From Nostoc sp. JL33 (lineage in GTDB: Bacteria > Cyanobacteriota > Cyanobacteriia > Cyanobacteriales > Nostocaceae): 64,000 nucleotides of DNA. Both the position numbers and the translations under genes were made by a program. Below, in pieces: positions 43,178-52,504 of this stretch; the stretch's first letter is position 1, and the number at the start of each line of letters is the position of its first letter. The notes below the pieces were generated by a model. The model ran no database searches, was not told the origin of the DNA, and saw only the letters and a list, made by a program, of their open reading frames with translations. The stretch spans positions 106,084 to 170,083 of the forward strand of contig NZ_JABXKP010000074.1 in the NCBI RefSeq assembly GCF_017114985.1, read 5' to 3'.

Positions 43178-45445
43178 ATGAGTTCTCCCCAACCCCCTCA
43201 CAAGCCACAAACGTTACTAGGTCAACTGACTCAAGCAGTACATACGATTCAAGCTAGGGTCGATTTTTCTAAATTGGCGCTCAAGCCTAATGCCAAGGTA
43301 CCGGAACTTTGGGTGCAGGATGCGGGGGCGGATAAGGCAGAAGTATATCCACTGTTGGGCGATCGCTATATTCTAGGTCGTAGCTCCAAATCCAGCGATA
43401 TCGTCATCCGTAACCCTGTTGTTAGCCAAATTCACCTGTCGCTATCGCGCAATTCTACTCAGCACACACCAGTTTTCGTGATCAAAGACGAAAACTCCAC
43501 CAATGGCATTTATCGTGGCAAGCGTCGTGTTAGTTCCCTAGAACTGCGTCACGGCGATATTCTTACTCTGGGGCCCCCAGAACTCGCTGCTTCTGTGCGG
43601 TTGCAATACGTCGATCCACCAGCCTGGTATGTCAAAGCTGCAAGTTGGACAGCTTATGGTGTCGGTGGTGTTAGTGCCCTGTTAGCGTTAGTGATTGGCG
43701 TCGAATGGCTGAAATTTACAGTTAAACCTCTACCTACAGCTACACGCGCCCCAGTCGTTGTTTACGCCCGTGATGGCGCCACCCCACTGAGAGAGCCTCG
43801 GACTATCTCTCATGTAGACATGAAGCGTTTAGAGGAATTTGGCCCTTATTTGCCTGTTGCGGTGGTAGCTTCAGAGGATAGTCGTTATTACTGGCACTTT
43901 GGGGTTGACCCTGTGGGGATTTTACGAGCCGTGTTGATCAATAGCCGCAGTGGAGATGTGCAACAAGGAGCCAGCACTGTTACCCAGCAAGTTGCCCGCA
44001 GTTTGTTCCGCGAGTATGTAGGCAGACAGGATACCCTTGGACGCAAATTGCGGGAGGCAATTGTCGCCCTGAAACTCGAAACCTTTTACAGCAAAGATGA
44101 TATTTTGCTGATGTACTTAAATCGGGTTTTTTTGGGGGGGGATACCTCTGGCTTTGAGGATGCATCCCGATATTACTTTGACAAGTCAGCGAAAGAATTA
44201 ACTTTGGCAGAAGCAGCAACGTTGGTGGGAATTCTACCAGCCCCCAACGGCTTCGATTTTTGTGGAGATAGTCACAATAAGCTAGAAGCTGCTGAATACC
44301 GCAATCGCGTGATTAAGCGATTGCTAGAGATGGGCAAAATTAAACCTGAGGATGCGAACCGAGCCAGACGCTCCACCGTCCAAGTTAGTCCTAAAGTGTG
44401 TGAACAGCAAGCTAAGACGATCGCTCCTTATTTTTACAGTTACGTCTTCACGGAACTAGAATCAATCTTGGGGCAGGGAGCCGCAAGAGAAGGAAACTAT
44501 ATCATTGAAACCCAGCTTGATCCAGCCTACCAGACCCAAGCAGAAACAGCGTTGCGAAATTCAGTCAACAACGGTGGCGCAAATTTTAATTATTCTCAAG
44601 GGGCAGTAGTTACTCTTGACTCCAGTACTGGTAGCATCCTGGCAATGGTGGGCGGGACTGATTACAAAAAAAGTCAGTTCAATCGTGCTGCCCAAGCCAA
44701 AAGACAACCAGGTTCCACCTTCAAAATCTTTACTTATACCGCCGCTATTCAACAGGGAATTTCAGCATCCAATAGTTATTCTTGCGCTCCTTTAACTTGG
44801 CAAGGCTTCACCTATAAACCCTGTCGTTCAAGTGCTGGCAGTTTAGATATTGCCACCGGGCTGGCTCTTTCAGAAAATCCCATCGCCTTGGGAGTTGCCA
44901 AACAAATTGGGCTAGATAAAGTCGTGGCAATGGCGCAGCGTTTGGGGATTAAATCACCTCTCGATCCAGTTCCGGGCTTGGTATTGGGTCAAAGCGTGGT
45001 CAATGTTTTGGAAATGACTGGTGCTTTTGGTGCTATTAGCAATCGCGGTGTATTGAATCCTCCTCATGCGATTAAGCGAATTTTAGACAGTGGTGATTGC
45101 CGCGATCGCAATGATATCAAAACTTGCCGTGTAATCTACTCCTTCGACCAAGATCCGGATGCCAACAAACGAGTGCTGCCAAATGGTGTAGCCGATGAGA
45201 TGACTAGTTTGATGCGTGGCGTAATCACAAGAGGTACTGGTCGTAGTGCTGCCATAGGACTGGGGGAAGCTGGTAAAACTGGCACGACTGATAAAAACGT
45301 TGACTTATGGTTCATCGGTTTTATCCCCGATCGGCGGCTTGTAACTGGTGTTTGGCTGGGAAACGACAATAATTCCCCTACATCTGGTAGCAGCGCTCAA
45401 GCAGCTCAGTTGTGGGGAAATTATATGAGGCGGATTACAAGGTAA
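43178..45445 (+). CDS. Class A penicillin-binding protein with N-terminal FHA domain
   Basis: 755 aa. FHA domain at about 50-145 with the phosphothreonine-binding pattern YILGRSSKSSDIVI, VSQIHLSL and NSTNGIYRG, so it should be functional. Membrane helix at about 158-180. Glycosyltransferase GT51 with catalytic E233 (SEDSRYYWHFGVD) and GASTVTQQVARSLF. Transpeptidase with S513-TFK, SEN in the second motif and K700-TGT. It builds and cross-links peptidoglycan in the periplasm, while the FHA part sits in the cytoplasm and could bind a Ser/Thr-kinase-phosphorylated partner. The start and length look complete. No pseudogene signs. Confidence 0.95.
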   Translation: MSSPQPPHKPQTLLGQLTQAVHTIQARVDFSKLALKPNAKVPELWVQDAGADKAEVYPLLGDRYILGRSSKSSDIVIRNPVVSQIHLSLSRNSTQHTPVFVIKDENSTNGIYRGKRRVSSLELRHGDILTLGPPELAASVRLQYVDPPAWYVKAASWTAYGVGGVSALLALVIGVEWLKFTVKPLPTATRAPVVVYARDGATPLREPRTISHVDMKRLEEFGPYLPVAVVASEDSRYYWHFGVDPVGILRAVLINSRSGDVQQGASTVTQQVARSLFREYVGRQDTLGRKLREAIVALKLETFYSKDDILLMYLNRVFLGGDTSGFEDASRYYFDKSAKELTLAEAATLVGILPAPNGFDFCGDSHNKLEAAEYRNRVIKRLLEMGKIKPEDANRARRSTVQVSPKVCEQQAKTIAPYFYSYVFTELESILGQGAAREGNYIIETQLDPAYQTQAETALRNSVNNGGANFNYSQGAVVTLDSSTGSILAMVGGTDYKKSQFNRAAQAKRQPGSTFKIFTYTAAIQQGISASNSYSCAPLTWQGFTYKPCRSSAGSLDIATGLALSENPIALGVAKQIGLDKVVAMAQRLGIKSPLDPVPGLVLGQSVVNVLEMTGAFGAISNRGVLNPPHAIKRILDSGDCRDRNDIKTCRVIYSFDQDPDANKRVLPNGVADEMTSLMRGVITRGTGRSAAIGLGEAGKTGTTDKNVDLWFIGFIPDRRLVTGVWLGNDNNSPTSGSSAQAAQLWGNYMRRITR

Positions 45446-45627
45446 ATTGGGCATTGGGCAATGCCCTATGATTAAAAATTCATAATTCATAATTCATAAT
45501 TATGTAATAGAAAAGGGATTTCAACCGTTCGACTGAGCGCTCATGCGAAGCCCCAACTAAAACATAACTGCTTGTAAAAGCAACCGAATCAAACCCTTTT
45601 TAATTATGAATTATGAATTAATAATTA
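45446..45627. repeat. Heptamer-type and inverted repeats between convergent genes
   Basis: ttcataa repeats (about 45479-45500) and the opposite attatgaattatgaatt (about 45604-45620) form a long inverted pair around the gap between the PBP gene and the DUF4335 gene. Confidence 0.6.
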
Positions 45628-47073
45628 TCAATTAGGCTGATATCCCTGCCAAGGAGTGACTTCCAGCGTGCCGCTAGGCTTGAATATCACTTGGAAATGG
45701 GCGAGAGGTTCTTTATTGTTGGGAGCTGCTACATTGGAACCATAGATAGCGTTGAACATTTTCGGAAGGGGTGTTTCCCGAAAATAGTCAAAGGCGACTT
45801 GGTTGAGTGGTTCATAATCAGCAATTACACCACCTTTGTTAACCGCTACGCGATATTTTAAATCTCGCGTAAAGGTGGGGGTGCCACTCCAAGTTTGGCG
45901 AACTGAATTATAAAGCTTTTGGTTTAAACCTTTGACTATATTAGAGTCAGTAATTGTTGCGCCAAGTACCTTTGGTGTACTAGCATATCCTCGCCAAGGG
46001 CTAACTTCTAGTACTCCTTTTGTATTAAACACTACTCTAAATTGGGCGATTGGTTCATTGGAAATGGGAGTGCGGTTAGCAGGATTGTAAAGTACGTTAG
46101 GCAGAGGAGTTTGCCCCACTCTTAGATTCGCCTCTTTATTCAACGCTTTGTAACCAACGATCGCCCCATCCGCAGCTACACCCAGCCGATAAATTAAATC
46201 CTCGTTCAATCCTGAGCGATTAGTCCAAGCTGGATGAATTTGGTTGTACACTTGGCGATTCAATGCACGTAACTGGGATGGATCAGTAATTTCCGAAACT
46301 GTATTTAAAAGTGCTTCTAAATCTTTAACTGGCGGCTTGGCATTAGCTGTGGTTGTTGGTGTTGATGTGGGGGTTGCAGCAGTGACGGGAGTTGCAGCAG
46401 CTGATACTAGAGGAGTGATGCTTTTTGTTGTAGAGCTAGTTTGGTCATCTGGTTGAGGCTGCGGTGGACGCATTTGAGGAGGTGGAATCAAGTTAAAAGC
46501 GATCGCTGCTACTGCTAAACTTGATACTCCCACAGCCGCAGGAACTGCTTGCCTGATCAAAGCCTGACTAGCACCGCCATAGCGTCTGGTAACTGGTTGT
46601 AGTTCTAAGGAAAGTTCTGGTAAAGTTTGGCTATCAGCAAAAAACTGATCCACTGCTTCCACTAAATCAAACAACTGCACCGTATTCAAATCTATTTCAA
46701 TAGGCGGACGTTTGGAATTGTTAGAGTGGGACTCGAACCCGTCTGGAGCACCTTCTGAATGTATAATTAGCCTGTGTCGGTTGCTGTCAACTTTCTGAAA
46801 CTCTACTAGTTCCGATTCCTGGTTGTGTGCTTGCGGATTGGGTACACTACTTAAAAATTCTTGGGCATAGCCACTAACAGCCCTCACCAAACTTTCAAAA
46901 AACTCCCGCCCTCCGGTTAGGGGTTGATTGTAACCAGATAAATAGCATTCTGCATTTACCAATATTGATAATTCCGGGCGCATTTCCTGGAACTGTGCAG
47001 CCCTAGTGACATCACTTAACCCTTCTAAAAGCAGTGTACAATTAGGTAGACTGTACTTACGTTGAATATTCAT
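45628..47073 (-). CDS. DUF4335 domain protein
   Basis: 481 aa. The N-terminal domain (about 1-150) starts YSLPNCTLLLEGLSD and matches the cyanobacterial DUF4335 family. A membrane helix lies at about 180-200 (AVPAAVGVSSLAVAAIAFNLI). The part beyond it has two similar copies of a module (SNEPIAQFRVVFNTKGVLEVSPWRGY and NKEPLAHFQVIFKPSGTLEVTPWQGY), each after an RxTPLP-type segment. Function unknown. The start overlaps the end of the DUF3038 gene by 4 bp, and the pair is a common cyanobacterial arrangement, so a shared role is likely. Confidence 0.85.
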   Translation of the reverse strand: MNIQRKYSLPNCTLLLEGLSDVTRAAQFQEMRPELSILVNAECYLSGYNQPLTGGREFFESLVRAVSGYAQEFLSSVPNPQAHNQESELVEFQKVDSNRHRLIIHSEGAPDGFESHSNNSKRPPIEIDLNTVQLFDLVEAVDQFFADSQTLPELSLELQPVTRRYGGASQALIRQAVPAAVGVSSLAVAAIAFNLIPPPQMRPPQPQPDDQTSSTTKSITPLVSAAATPVTAATPTSTPTTTANAKPPVKDLEALLNTVSEITDPSQLRALNRQVYNQIHPAWTNRSGLNEDLIYRLGVAADGAIVGYKALNKEANLRVGQTPLPNVLYNPANRTPISNEPIAQFRVVFNTKGVLEVSPWRGYASTPKVLGATITDSNIVKGLNQKLYNSVRQTWSGTPTFTRDLKYRVAVNKGGVIADYEPLNQVAFDYFRETPLPKMFNAIYGSNVAAPNNKEPLAHFQVIFKPSGTLEVTPWQGYQPN

Positions 47074-47696
47074 TCCACTTCCCCGTCAAATAAACTAATC
47101 CAGAACCTCTGCATTCCAGCTGTACCCGTACAAAATAGTAATTGTCCTAACAAATTTATCGCTAGCTCATCTAATTTTTCATCAGAACTTAATGCTAGTA
47201 AACCAGAACGGCGAGCATTCATCCGGCTCTTGAAATGCGCTCTAAACCGCTCTAGGTAATTAGATAGGCGCAAATTCTGTTCTAATGGAATCTGTTTTTC
47301 TTCCATTTGTTGACATATCATTAGTAACTGGCGGATGACAACAGTTAAACGCCGCGCCATGTAGCAAGCAATGACCACCAGAGCTTTTGCTTCCATAATA
47401 GTTAAGGGACGGCGCATGTGCGCTCTTCGTAGCGGGTTAGAGCTACGCATCCGCCATAAATTCACTCTGTCTTTAACAATTCCTTTAAGATCCAACTCTT
47501 GAGCAAAAGCCAGGATTGCTTCCGAACCACCAAGCTCTAAAGCTTCAATTGCCAGTAAAATCAGATCAATTTGCAACCGCGTTCTTCGAGGACAGGTTTT
47601 GGAAGCGATCGCCGGATCTGGTAAAGTGTCCAGAACCATCGGCAGTGATTCTTGGGTTGGACTGTTGAACGGCGTTAAACTTGCTGAGACATTCAT
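47070..47696 (-). CDS. DUF3038 domain protein
   Basis: 208 aa, soluble, helical. RTRLQIDLILLAIEALELGGSEAIL and NLWRMRSSNPLRR are family marks of cyanobacterial DUF3038. Function unknown. First gene of a two-gene unit with the DUF4335 gene (ATGA overlap), so translation is probably coupled. Confidence 0.85.
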   Translation of the reverse strand: MNVSASLTPFNSPTQESLPMVLDTLPDPAIASKTCPRRTRLQIDLILLAIEALELGGSEAILAFAQELDLKGIVKDRVNLWRMRSSNPLRRAHMRRPLTIMEAKALVVIACYMARRLTVVIRQLLMICQQMEEKQIPLEQNLRLSNYLERFRAHFKSRMNARRSGLLALSSDEKLDELAINLLGQLLFCTGTAGMQRFWISLFDGEVE

Positions 47697-48138
47697 TCTA
47701 TAAATACCTTGTGCGGTTCCAACAGACTAGATAAAACAAATTTAAGATCGGTAGCCAAGACTTGAACATTAGACTTGTAGCACTAGTATGACTACCTGAT
47801 ATATACATTAGTTAACTCTTTCTACTCAAAAGTTTCCCTATATTGAAATTAAAGTTTTAAAACATCAGTTAATTCACCTCATTTATTAGTGCAATACCTT
47901 TTCTAGCTTGGTTTAGATTCTAATTATCGTCAATGAAGGGCGAAGCTTCAGCCTCGACTCCCAGCGTATGACATTATAGTGTACGATTTTTCAGGTATCT
48001 GAAATTGAACATTGGGTGTTGGACATTGGGCATTGGGCACAGTTATAAATTTAAATTAATAACTCCTCACTCTTCACTCCTAACTTTCCCTACTCCCTAC
48101 TCCCTACTCCCTACTCCCTACTCACCATCCACTTTTTT
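47697..48138. other. Intergenic region with heptamer array
   Basis: No gene. Near the end, ctccctactccctactcccta (about 48098-48122) is an STRR array lying just before the apt start. gaacattgggtgttggacattgggcattgggca is a related heptamer tract (about 48006-48038). Confidence 0.55.
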
Positions 48139-48657
48139 ATGGATTTGAAGTCTCTCGTTCGTGACATCCTAGATTTCCCCAAACCCGGAATTTTATTTCG
48201 GGATATTACTACGCTGCTGCGCGATCCAGAGGGACTGCGCTACACTATTGACTTTTTAACACAAAAATGCAATCAAGCTGGGATAACGGCAGATTATGTC
48301 ATCGGTATAGAGTCGAGGGGATTCATTTTTGGCTCACCTCTGGCTTATAAATTAGGAGTTGGTTTTATTCCCGTCCGCAAAAGTGGGAAGTTACCAGCAG
48401 CCGTTCACTCAATTGAGTATGAACTAGAATATGGTACAGACTGCCTGGAAGTGCATCAAGACGCTTTACCCAAAGGTAGCCGAGTTTTGATTGTGGACGA
48501 TTTGATTGCCACGGGTGGAACTGCGAGCGCAACAGCAAAGTTGGTACAGAAGATTGGCTGCGAACTAGTAGGGTTTGGGTTTATTATCGAGCTACGGGAT
48601 TTACAAGGACGTAAATATCTGCCGGACGTGCCGATTATCTCTCTAATTGAATATTAG
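48139..48657 (+). CDS. apt: Adenine phosphoribosyltransferase
   Basis: 172 aa. The N-terminal [16 protein letters not shown] and [10 protein letters not shown], and the PRPP motif [16 protein letters not shown], mark Apt. It salvages adenine to AMP with PRPP. Length is normal. The ATG follows a heptamer array with no clear ribosome site. The ABC permease gene follows after 32 bp on the same strand; there is no obvious functional link. Confidence 0.95.
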   Translation: MDLKSLVRDILDFPKPGILFRDITTLLRDPEGLRYTIDFLTQKCNQAGITADYVIGIESRGFIFGSPLAYKLGVGFIPVRKSGKLPAAVHSIEYELEYGTDCLEVHQDALPKGSRVLIVDDLIATGGTASATAKLVQKIGCELVGFGFIIELRDLQGRKYLPDVPIISLIEY

Positions 48658-48689
48658 TCATGGGTGATTAGACAAAGGACAAAAGACAA

Positions 48690-49736
48690 ATGACATCTAC
48701 GAGAATTTCCTTGGAGACAGGTCGGGATTGGCTAATCAGGCTAGTCACGAGCGAAACTTTTGTTTATGTCGCAAAGCGGCTATTCCAGGCACTACTGACT
48801 TTGTTTTTGGCGGCAGCGTTGTCGTTTTTCATTATTCAACTCGCTCCTGGGGATTATGTAGATACGCTGCGGCAAAACCCGAAGATATCTCCAGAAAGAA
48901 TTGAGGAAATCAAGCGGCAGTTTGGTCTGGATAAGTCTTGGCCAGAGCAATTTTGGCTGTGGCTATGGCGAATCTTGACAAAAGGGGATTTTGGTACGAG
49001 TTTTATTTATCAACGTTCAGTGGCATCGCTGTTGTGGGAACGGGTACCAGCGACTTTGCTATTAGCGATCGCATCTTTAATTGTCACATGGGCGATCGCC
49101 ATCCCTCTAGGAATCTTTGCTGCTGTTAACCAAAATAAGCTAGCAGACCGGATTTTACAAGTGATTAGCTACGCCGGACAAGGCTTTCCCAGTTTCATCA
49201 CTGCCTTAGCGCTGCTGGTTTTAGCCCAACTCACCTCGCCCTTATTCCCAGTCGGTAGCATGACTAGCATCAATCACTCGGAACTGTCGTGGTTTGGCAG
49301 AATCCTTGATATCGGCTGGCACATGATTTTACCAACGATCGCCCTCTCAATTACAAGTTTTGCTGGTTTACAACGGATCACTCGCGGCGAATTATTAGAT
49401 GTGCTGCGTCAAGATTACATCCAAACGGCTCGTGCCAAAGGACTGCCAGAAAACCGCGTCATCTACGTTCATGCACTCCGCAATGCCATAAATCCCTTAA
49501 TTACCTTATTGGGTTTTGAATTAGCTGGTTTATTAAACGGTGCCTTCATTGCGGAATTTTTCTTCAACTGGCCCGGTTTAGGGAGGTTGACTTTACAGGC
49601 TTTACAAGCTCAAGATTTATATTTGTTAATGGCAAGCTTGGTAATGGGCGCAGTGCTGCTGATTGCTGGTAATTTAATCGCCGATTTAATGTTAAAAGCC
49701 GCCGATCCACGCATTCGCCTAGAAAATCTCAATTAG
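48690..49736 (+). CDS. DppB/OppB-type ABC transporter permease
   Basis: 348 aa with about six membrane helices. The start FVYVAKRLFQALLTLFLAAALSFFIIQLAPGD, the RQFGLDKSWPEQF segment, the EAA loop QTARAKGLPENRVIYVHALRNAINPLIT and the end NLIADLMLKAADPRIR are those of peptide/nickel-type permeases. It imports peptides or similar solutes with a binding protein, a DppC-type partner and ATPases, none of which are in this window: an orphan permease, as is common in cyanobacteria. Confidence 0.9.
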   Translation: MTSTRISLETGRDWLIRLVTSETFVYVAKRLFQALLTLFLAAALSFFIIQLAPGDYVDTLRQNPKISPERIEEIKRQFGLDKSWPEQFWLWLWRILTKGDFGTSFIYQRSVASLLWERVPATLLLAIASLIVTWAIAIPLGIFAAVNQNKLADRILQVISYAGQGFPSFITALALLVLAQLTSPLFPVGSMTSINHSELSWFGRILDIGWHMILPTIALSITSFAGLQRITRGELLDVLRQDYIQTARAKGLPENRVIYVHALRNAINPLITLLGFELAGLLNGAFIAEFFFNWPGLGRLTLQALQAQDLYLLMASLVMGAVLLIAGNLIADLMLKAADPRIRLENLN

Positions 49737-49821
49737 TCATTTGTCATTTGTCATTTGTCATTGGTTTAACCCCATCTCCCTCATCTCCCTCATCTCCCCC
49801 ATCTCCCTCATCCTCATCTCC
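49737..49821. repeat. Two heptamer-type arrays
   Basis: (TCATTTG)n at about 49738-49762 is followed by a ctccctcat-type array (about 49773-49820). Together they fill the gap before the small gene at 49822; an upstream extension of that reading frame is only repeat sequence. Confidence 0.8.
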
Positions 49822-50103
49822 ATGCTGTCCGAAGTCTATTACTTAGTGCGCTCAAAAACTGACGGTAATTATCTCATCGCTCGTCCTGACACCGAAACAT
49901 CAGGTTATTTATTGCTGTTTCAGGAAAACTTTGATGCCCTTAGCTATCTCAACACCCATGCGGCAGAAGTGGCAAATCGCTTTACTGTAGAATCTATTGC
50001 GCGTACACAGTTGGGAAACTTGCTCAAACGCTGGGGTTTTAGCGGTGTGGGTATTGTGACTGACCCCTTATTGCCCAAAGTTGAGTTTTTACAGCACAGT
50101 TAA
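49822..50103 (+). CDS. Small conserved-looking hypothetical protein
   Basis: 93 aa from ATG 49822; an earlier ATG (49741) would add only repeat-coded residues. Sequence MLSEVYYLVRSKTDGNYLIAR...LLLFQENFDALSYLNTHA looks like a compact alpha/beta protein without membrane segments or Cys. Not recognised. Codon use is like its neighbours, so it is probably real. It follows the ABC permease gene on the same strand. Confidence 0.6.
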   Translation: MLSEVYYLVRSKTDGNYLIARPDTETSGYLLLFQENFDALSYLNTHAAEVANRFTVESIARTQLGNLLKRWGFSGVGIVTDPLLPKVEFLQHS

Positions 50104-50183
50104 GCTGTACTTTCTATTTGTTAATTGGATATCCATCATAAATGTTGGGTTTCCTTGCTCAACTAGCGAGGGGAGCGATCGCA

Positions 50184-50672
50184 TTAATTATTTCTAATAC
50201 TTCCATCCCACATGATGGTGTGATAAAGAATAGCATCATTGACATGACCATCAGTACTACCCGTCAAGTTTGCATAGCTGAGGTTAGCCCCATCAAAAAT
50301 AGCAGCCTCCAACTTGGCGTAGGAGAGATCAGCCCCAATCAACAGAGCGTTCTCCAGAGAGGCGCTATACAGGTCAGCCCTATTTAGGTCAGCACCACTG
50401 AGATTAGCCCCACTCAGATCCGCACTCAGATGACTATCACTGAGATTAGCCTGTCTGAGATCAGTATTAATCATTTCAGTAGCCTCGAAGTGAGTACCTA
50501 CCAAACAAGCCCCACAGAGGTTGGCATCCATTAGGTTTGCACCATCCAAGTAAGCTCTACTCAGATTAATACCCCGCAAGTCGGTTCTACTCAAGTTAGC
50601 GTTACTCAAATCAACTCTAGTAAAATCTCTATCTCCAGCAGCATAACGCCTGAGCAATTCCTCAGCATCCAT
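50184..50672 (-). CDS. Pentapeptide-repeat protein
   Basis: 162 aa. After a short helix (MDAEELLRRYAAGDRDF), about 25 A(D/N)LXX pentapeptides run to the end (LSNANLSRTDLRGINLSRAYLDGANL). Such chains fold as a right-handed four-sided beta-helix. One place reads DSHLSADLSGANL, with a shortened unit. Cyanobacteria have many such proteins with mostly unknown roles. Monocistronic. Confidence 0.9.
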   Translation of the reverse strand: MDAEELLRRYAAGDRDFTRVDLSNANLSRTDLRGINLSRAYLDGANLMDANLCGACLVGTHFEATEMINTDLRQANLSDSHLSADLSGANLSGADLNRADLYSASLENALLIGADLSYAKLEAAIFDGANLSYANLTGSTDGHVNDAILYHTIMWDGSIRNN

Positions 50673-50799
50673 ACCTCAATTCCGCATTCATTCATTAATT
50701 AATATATTCTAAAGATAGCGTCCTTTTCGTCAGAGTCATGTTTTCTCTGAGAAGGAAAATCGGAAGATGCTACTGAAAAGCGATCGCGTGCTAATTTGT

Positions 50800-50831
50800 T
50801 AGGTAAATAATTGTGCGATCGCACAGTTAAA
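50800..50831 (-). pseudogene. Remnant of a Uma2-type gene 3' end
   Basis: On the minus strand this short stretch encodes FNCAIAQLFT and a TAA stop, exactly as the last codons of the Uma2 gene at 53899-54465. The two sites share a 29-bp identical block (50803-50831 and 53903-53931) and similar flanks (ctaatttgtt). It begins 9 bp after the stop of the histidine kinase gene. Either the rest of the gene was lost or a small segment was copied. Confidence 0.5.
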
Positions 50832-50839
50832 TTTATGGA

Positions 50840-52462
50840 TTAGTGTGGACTCAAAGCAGCTTGTCTCTGTTTGATAGGAATCTCAATCATAAATTCTGTC
50901 CCCTTTTCAGGTGCAGAAACACACTTAATTTTTCCCTTATGCTTATCTACTACAATCTGGTAACTAATAGATAATCCTAAACCAGTACCTTTGCCTACAG
51001 GTTTCGTAGTAAAGAAGGGGTCAAACAATCTAGTCTTAATTTCCTCAGTTATTCCTGAACCATTATCTTTAATGCTGATAACTACGCACTCTTGATTTTT
51101 AACTTCAGTATGAATAGTAATAAAACTGGGGTGTTGTTTAATTTCTTCTTTTAAGCGCCCCATTTCCTGTTGACGTAAAGCATCAATAGCATTACTCAAG
51201 ATATTCATGAAGACCTGATTTAATCCCCCTGCATAACATTCGACAAGAGGCAAATTATCATAGTCTTTGATAATTTTAATTTCTTGCTGTTCAGATTTTC
51301 CTTTGAGATGATGCTGCAAAATTAACAGTGTGCTATCAATTCCTTCATGAATATCAACAGGTTTCATTTCCGCTTCATCAAGACGGGAGAAGTTCCGTAA
51401 GGTTAGCACAATCTCGCGGATACGATCAGTACCAACTGCCATTGAGGATAAGATTTTCGGCAGATCATCAATAATAAACTCCAAATCTATCTGATGAATT
51501 AAAATACTTATTTCTGGGTTGTCATGAGGATATTGTTGCTGGTACAGATTCGTTAAAGCTAGTAATTGCTGAATATATTCTCTAACATACATTAAATTGC
51601 CATAAATGAAATTAACAGGGTTATTAATTTCATGAGCAACACCAGCAACTAGCTGACCCAGCGAGGACATCTTTTCAGTTTGGATTAGTTGTACTTGAGT
51701 ATTTTGCAATTCTTGCAGTGTCTGTTCTAGTTGAATATTTTTCTGTTTTAATTTTTTCGTTCTCGTCGCGACTTGCATCTCCAAGATATAATTAGCTTCC
51801 TCTAAGGCGGCTTGAGCGATTTTTTTCGCTTTTAAATATTCTTGCAATAAATTCAATACCAAAAGCCATGCCGGAATAAGTATTATTAAACTTATGATAG
51901 ATTCTAAAATTGCCCAAAATATTCTTTGACGATATTCAGCAACTGTCTGCTGTAACTGAAGTGAGATATTACGGTTTCTTTTAGCAACACCATCGGCATA
52001 AATGTGTTTATTAGTTTCATATTCGCGACTAGATAATAGGAGTTGGGCCGCTTGTTTTTGATTATTCTTGACTAAATCAAAAGATTGATACTCCATTCTG
52101 ACCAACTGCTGATTTGCAGCATCAATTTTTTTGGTATCCTCATTTTCATATGTTTTAGGAGCCAGTTTAATAAGTTCTTTAATGATCACATCGAGTTGAG
52201 GTTCAAATTGCCGATACCGTTGTTCCCAAGTCAAATTACCTGTAACAGCATTCATGCGAGCCGACATTGTTAATACTTCATCAAAATAGATAATTTTATC
52301 ACTTAGTTTTTGGAGTTGAAATTCATTTTTAGTAATCCTATTAAAATGATAATATGCTTGCCAATTAAGCCAAATTTGAGGAATAAATAAAAGTAACGTT
52401 AGTAGTACTGTTACAGTTACTATTTGAGATGGAAGAAATCTCAGTTTATAAGGCAGGTGCAT
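50840..52462 (-). CDS. Membrane sensor histidine kinase
   Basis: 540 aa. Two membrane helices (about 13-31 and 184-207) enclose a helical periplasmic sensor (about 32-183). A coiled coil follows (about 208-262, ATRTKKLKQKNIQLEQTLQEL). HisKA is of the MSSLGQLVAGVAHEINNPVNF type, with phospho-acceptor H277. The HATPase has its N-box in QVFMNILSNAIDAL, then ISIKDNGSGI and GKGTGLGLSISYQI. It appears complete. No response regulator is adjacent. The COQ4-like gene lies 42 bp upstream on the same strand and could be co-transcribed. Confidence 0.93.
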   Translation of the reverse strand: MHLPYKLRFLPSQIVTVTVLLTLLLFIPQIWLNWQAYYHFNRITKNEFQLQKLSDKIIYFDEVLTMSARMNAVTGNLTWEQRYRQFEPQLDVIIKELIKLAPKTYENEDTKKIDAANQQLVRMEYQSFDLVKNNQKQAAQLLLSSREYETNKHIYADGVAKRNRNISLQLQQTVAEYRQRIFWAILESIISLIILIPAWLLVLNLLQEYLKAKKIAQAALEEANYILEMQVATRTKKLKQKNIQLEQTLQELQNTQVQLIQTEKMSSLGQLVAGVAHEINNPVNFIYGNLMYVREYIQQLLALTNLYQQQYPHDNPEISILIHQIDLEFIIDDLPKILSSMAVGTDRIREIVLTLRNFSRLDEAEMKPVDIHEGIDSTLLILQHHLKGKSEQQEIKIIKDYDNLPLVECYAGGLNQVFMNILSNAIDALRQQEMGRLKEEIKQHPSFITIHTEVKNQECVVISIKDNGSGITEEIKTRLFDPFFTTKPVGKGTGLGLSISYQIVVDKHKGKIKCVSAPEKGTEFMIEIPIKQRQAALSPH

Positions 52463-52504
52463 TTTTATACTCTTGTTTTAGATATAATTAGAATCGGGCA
52501 TCAA

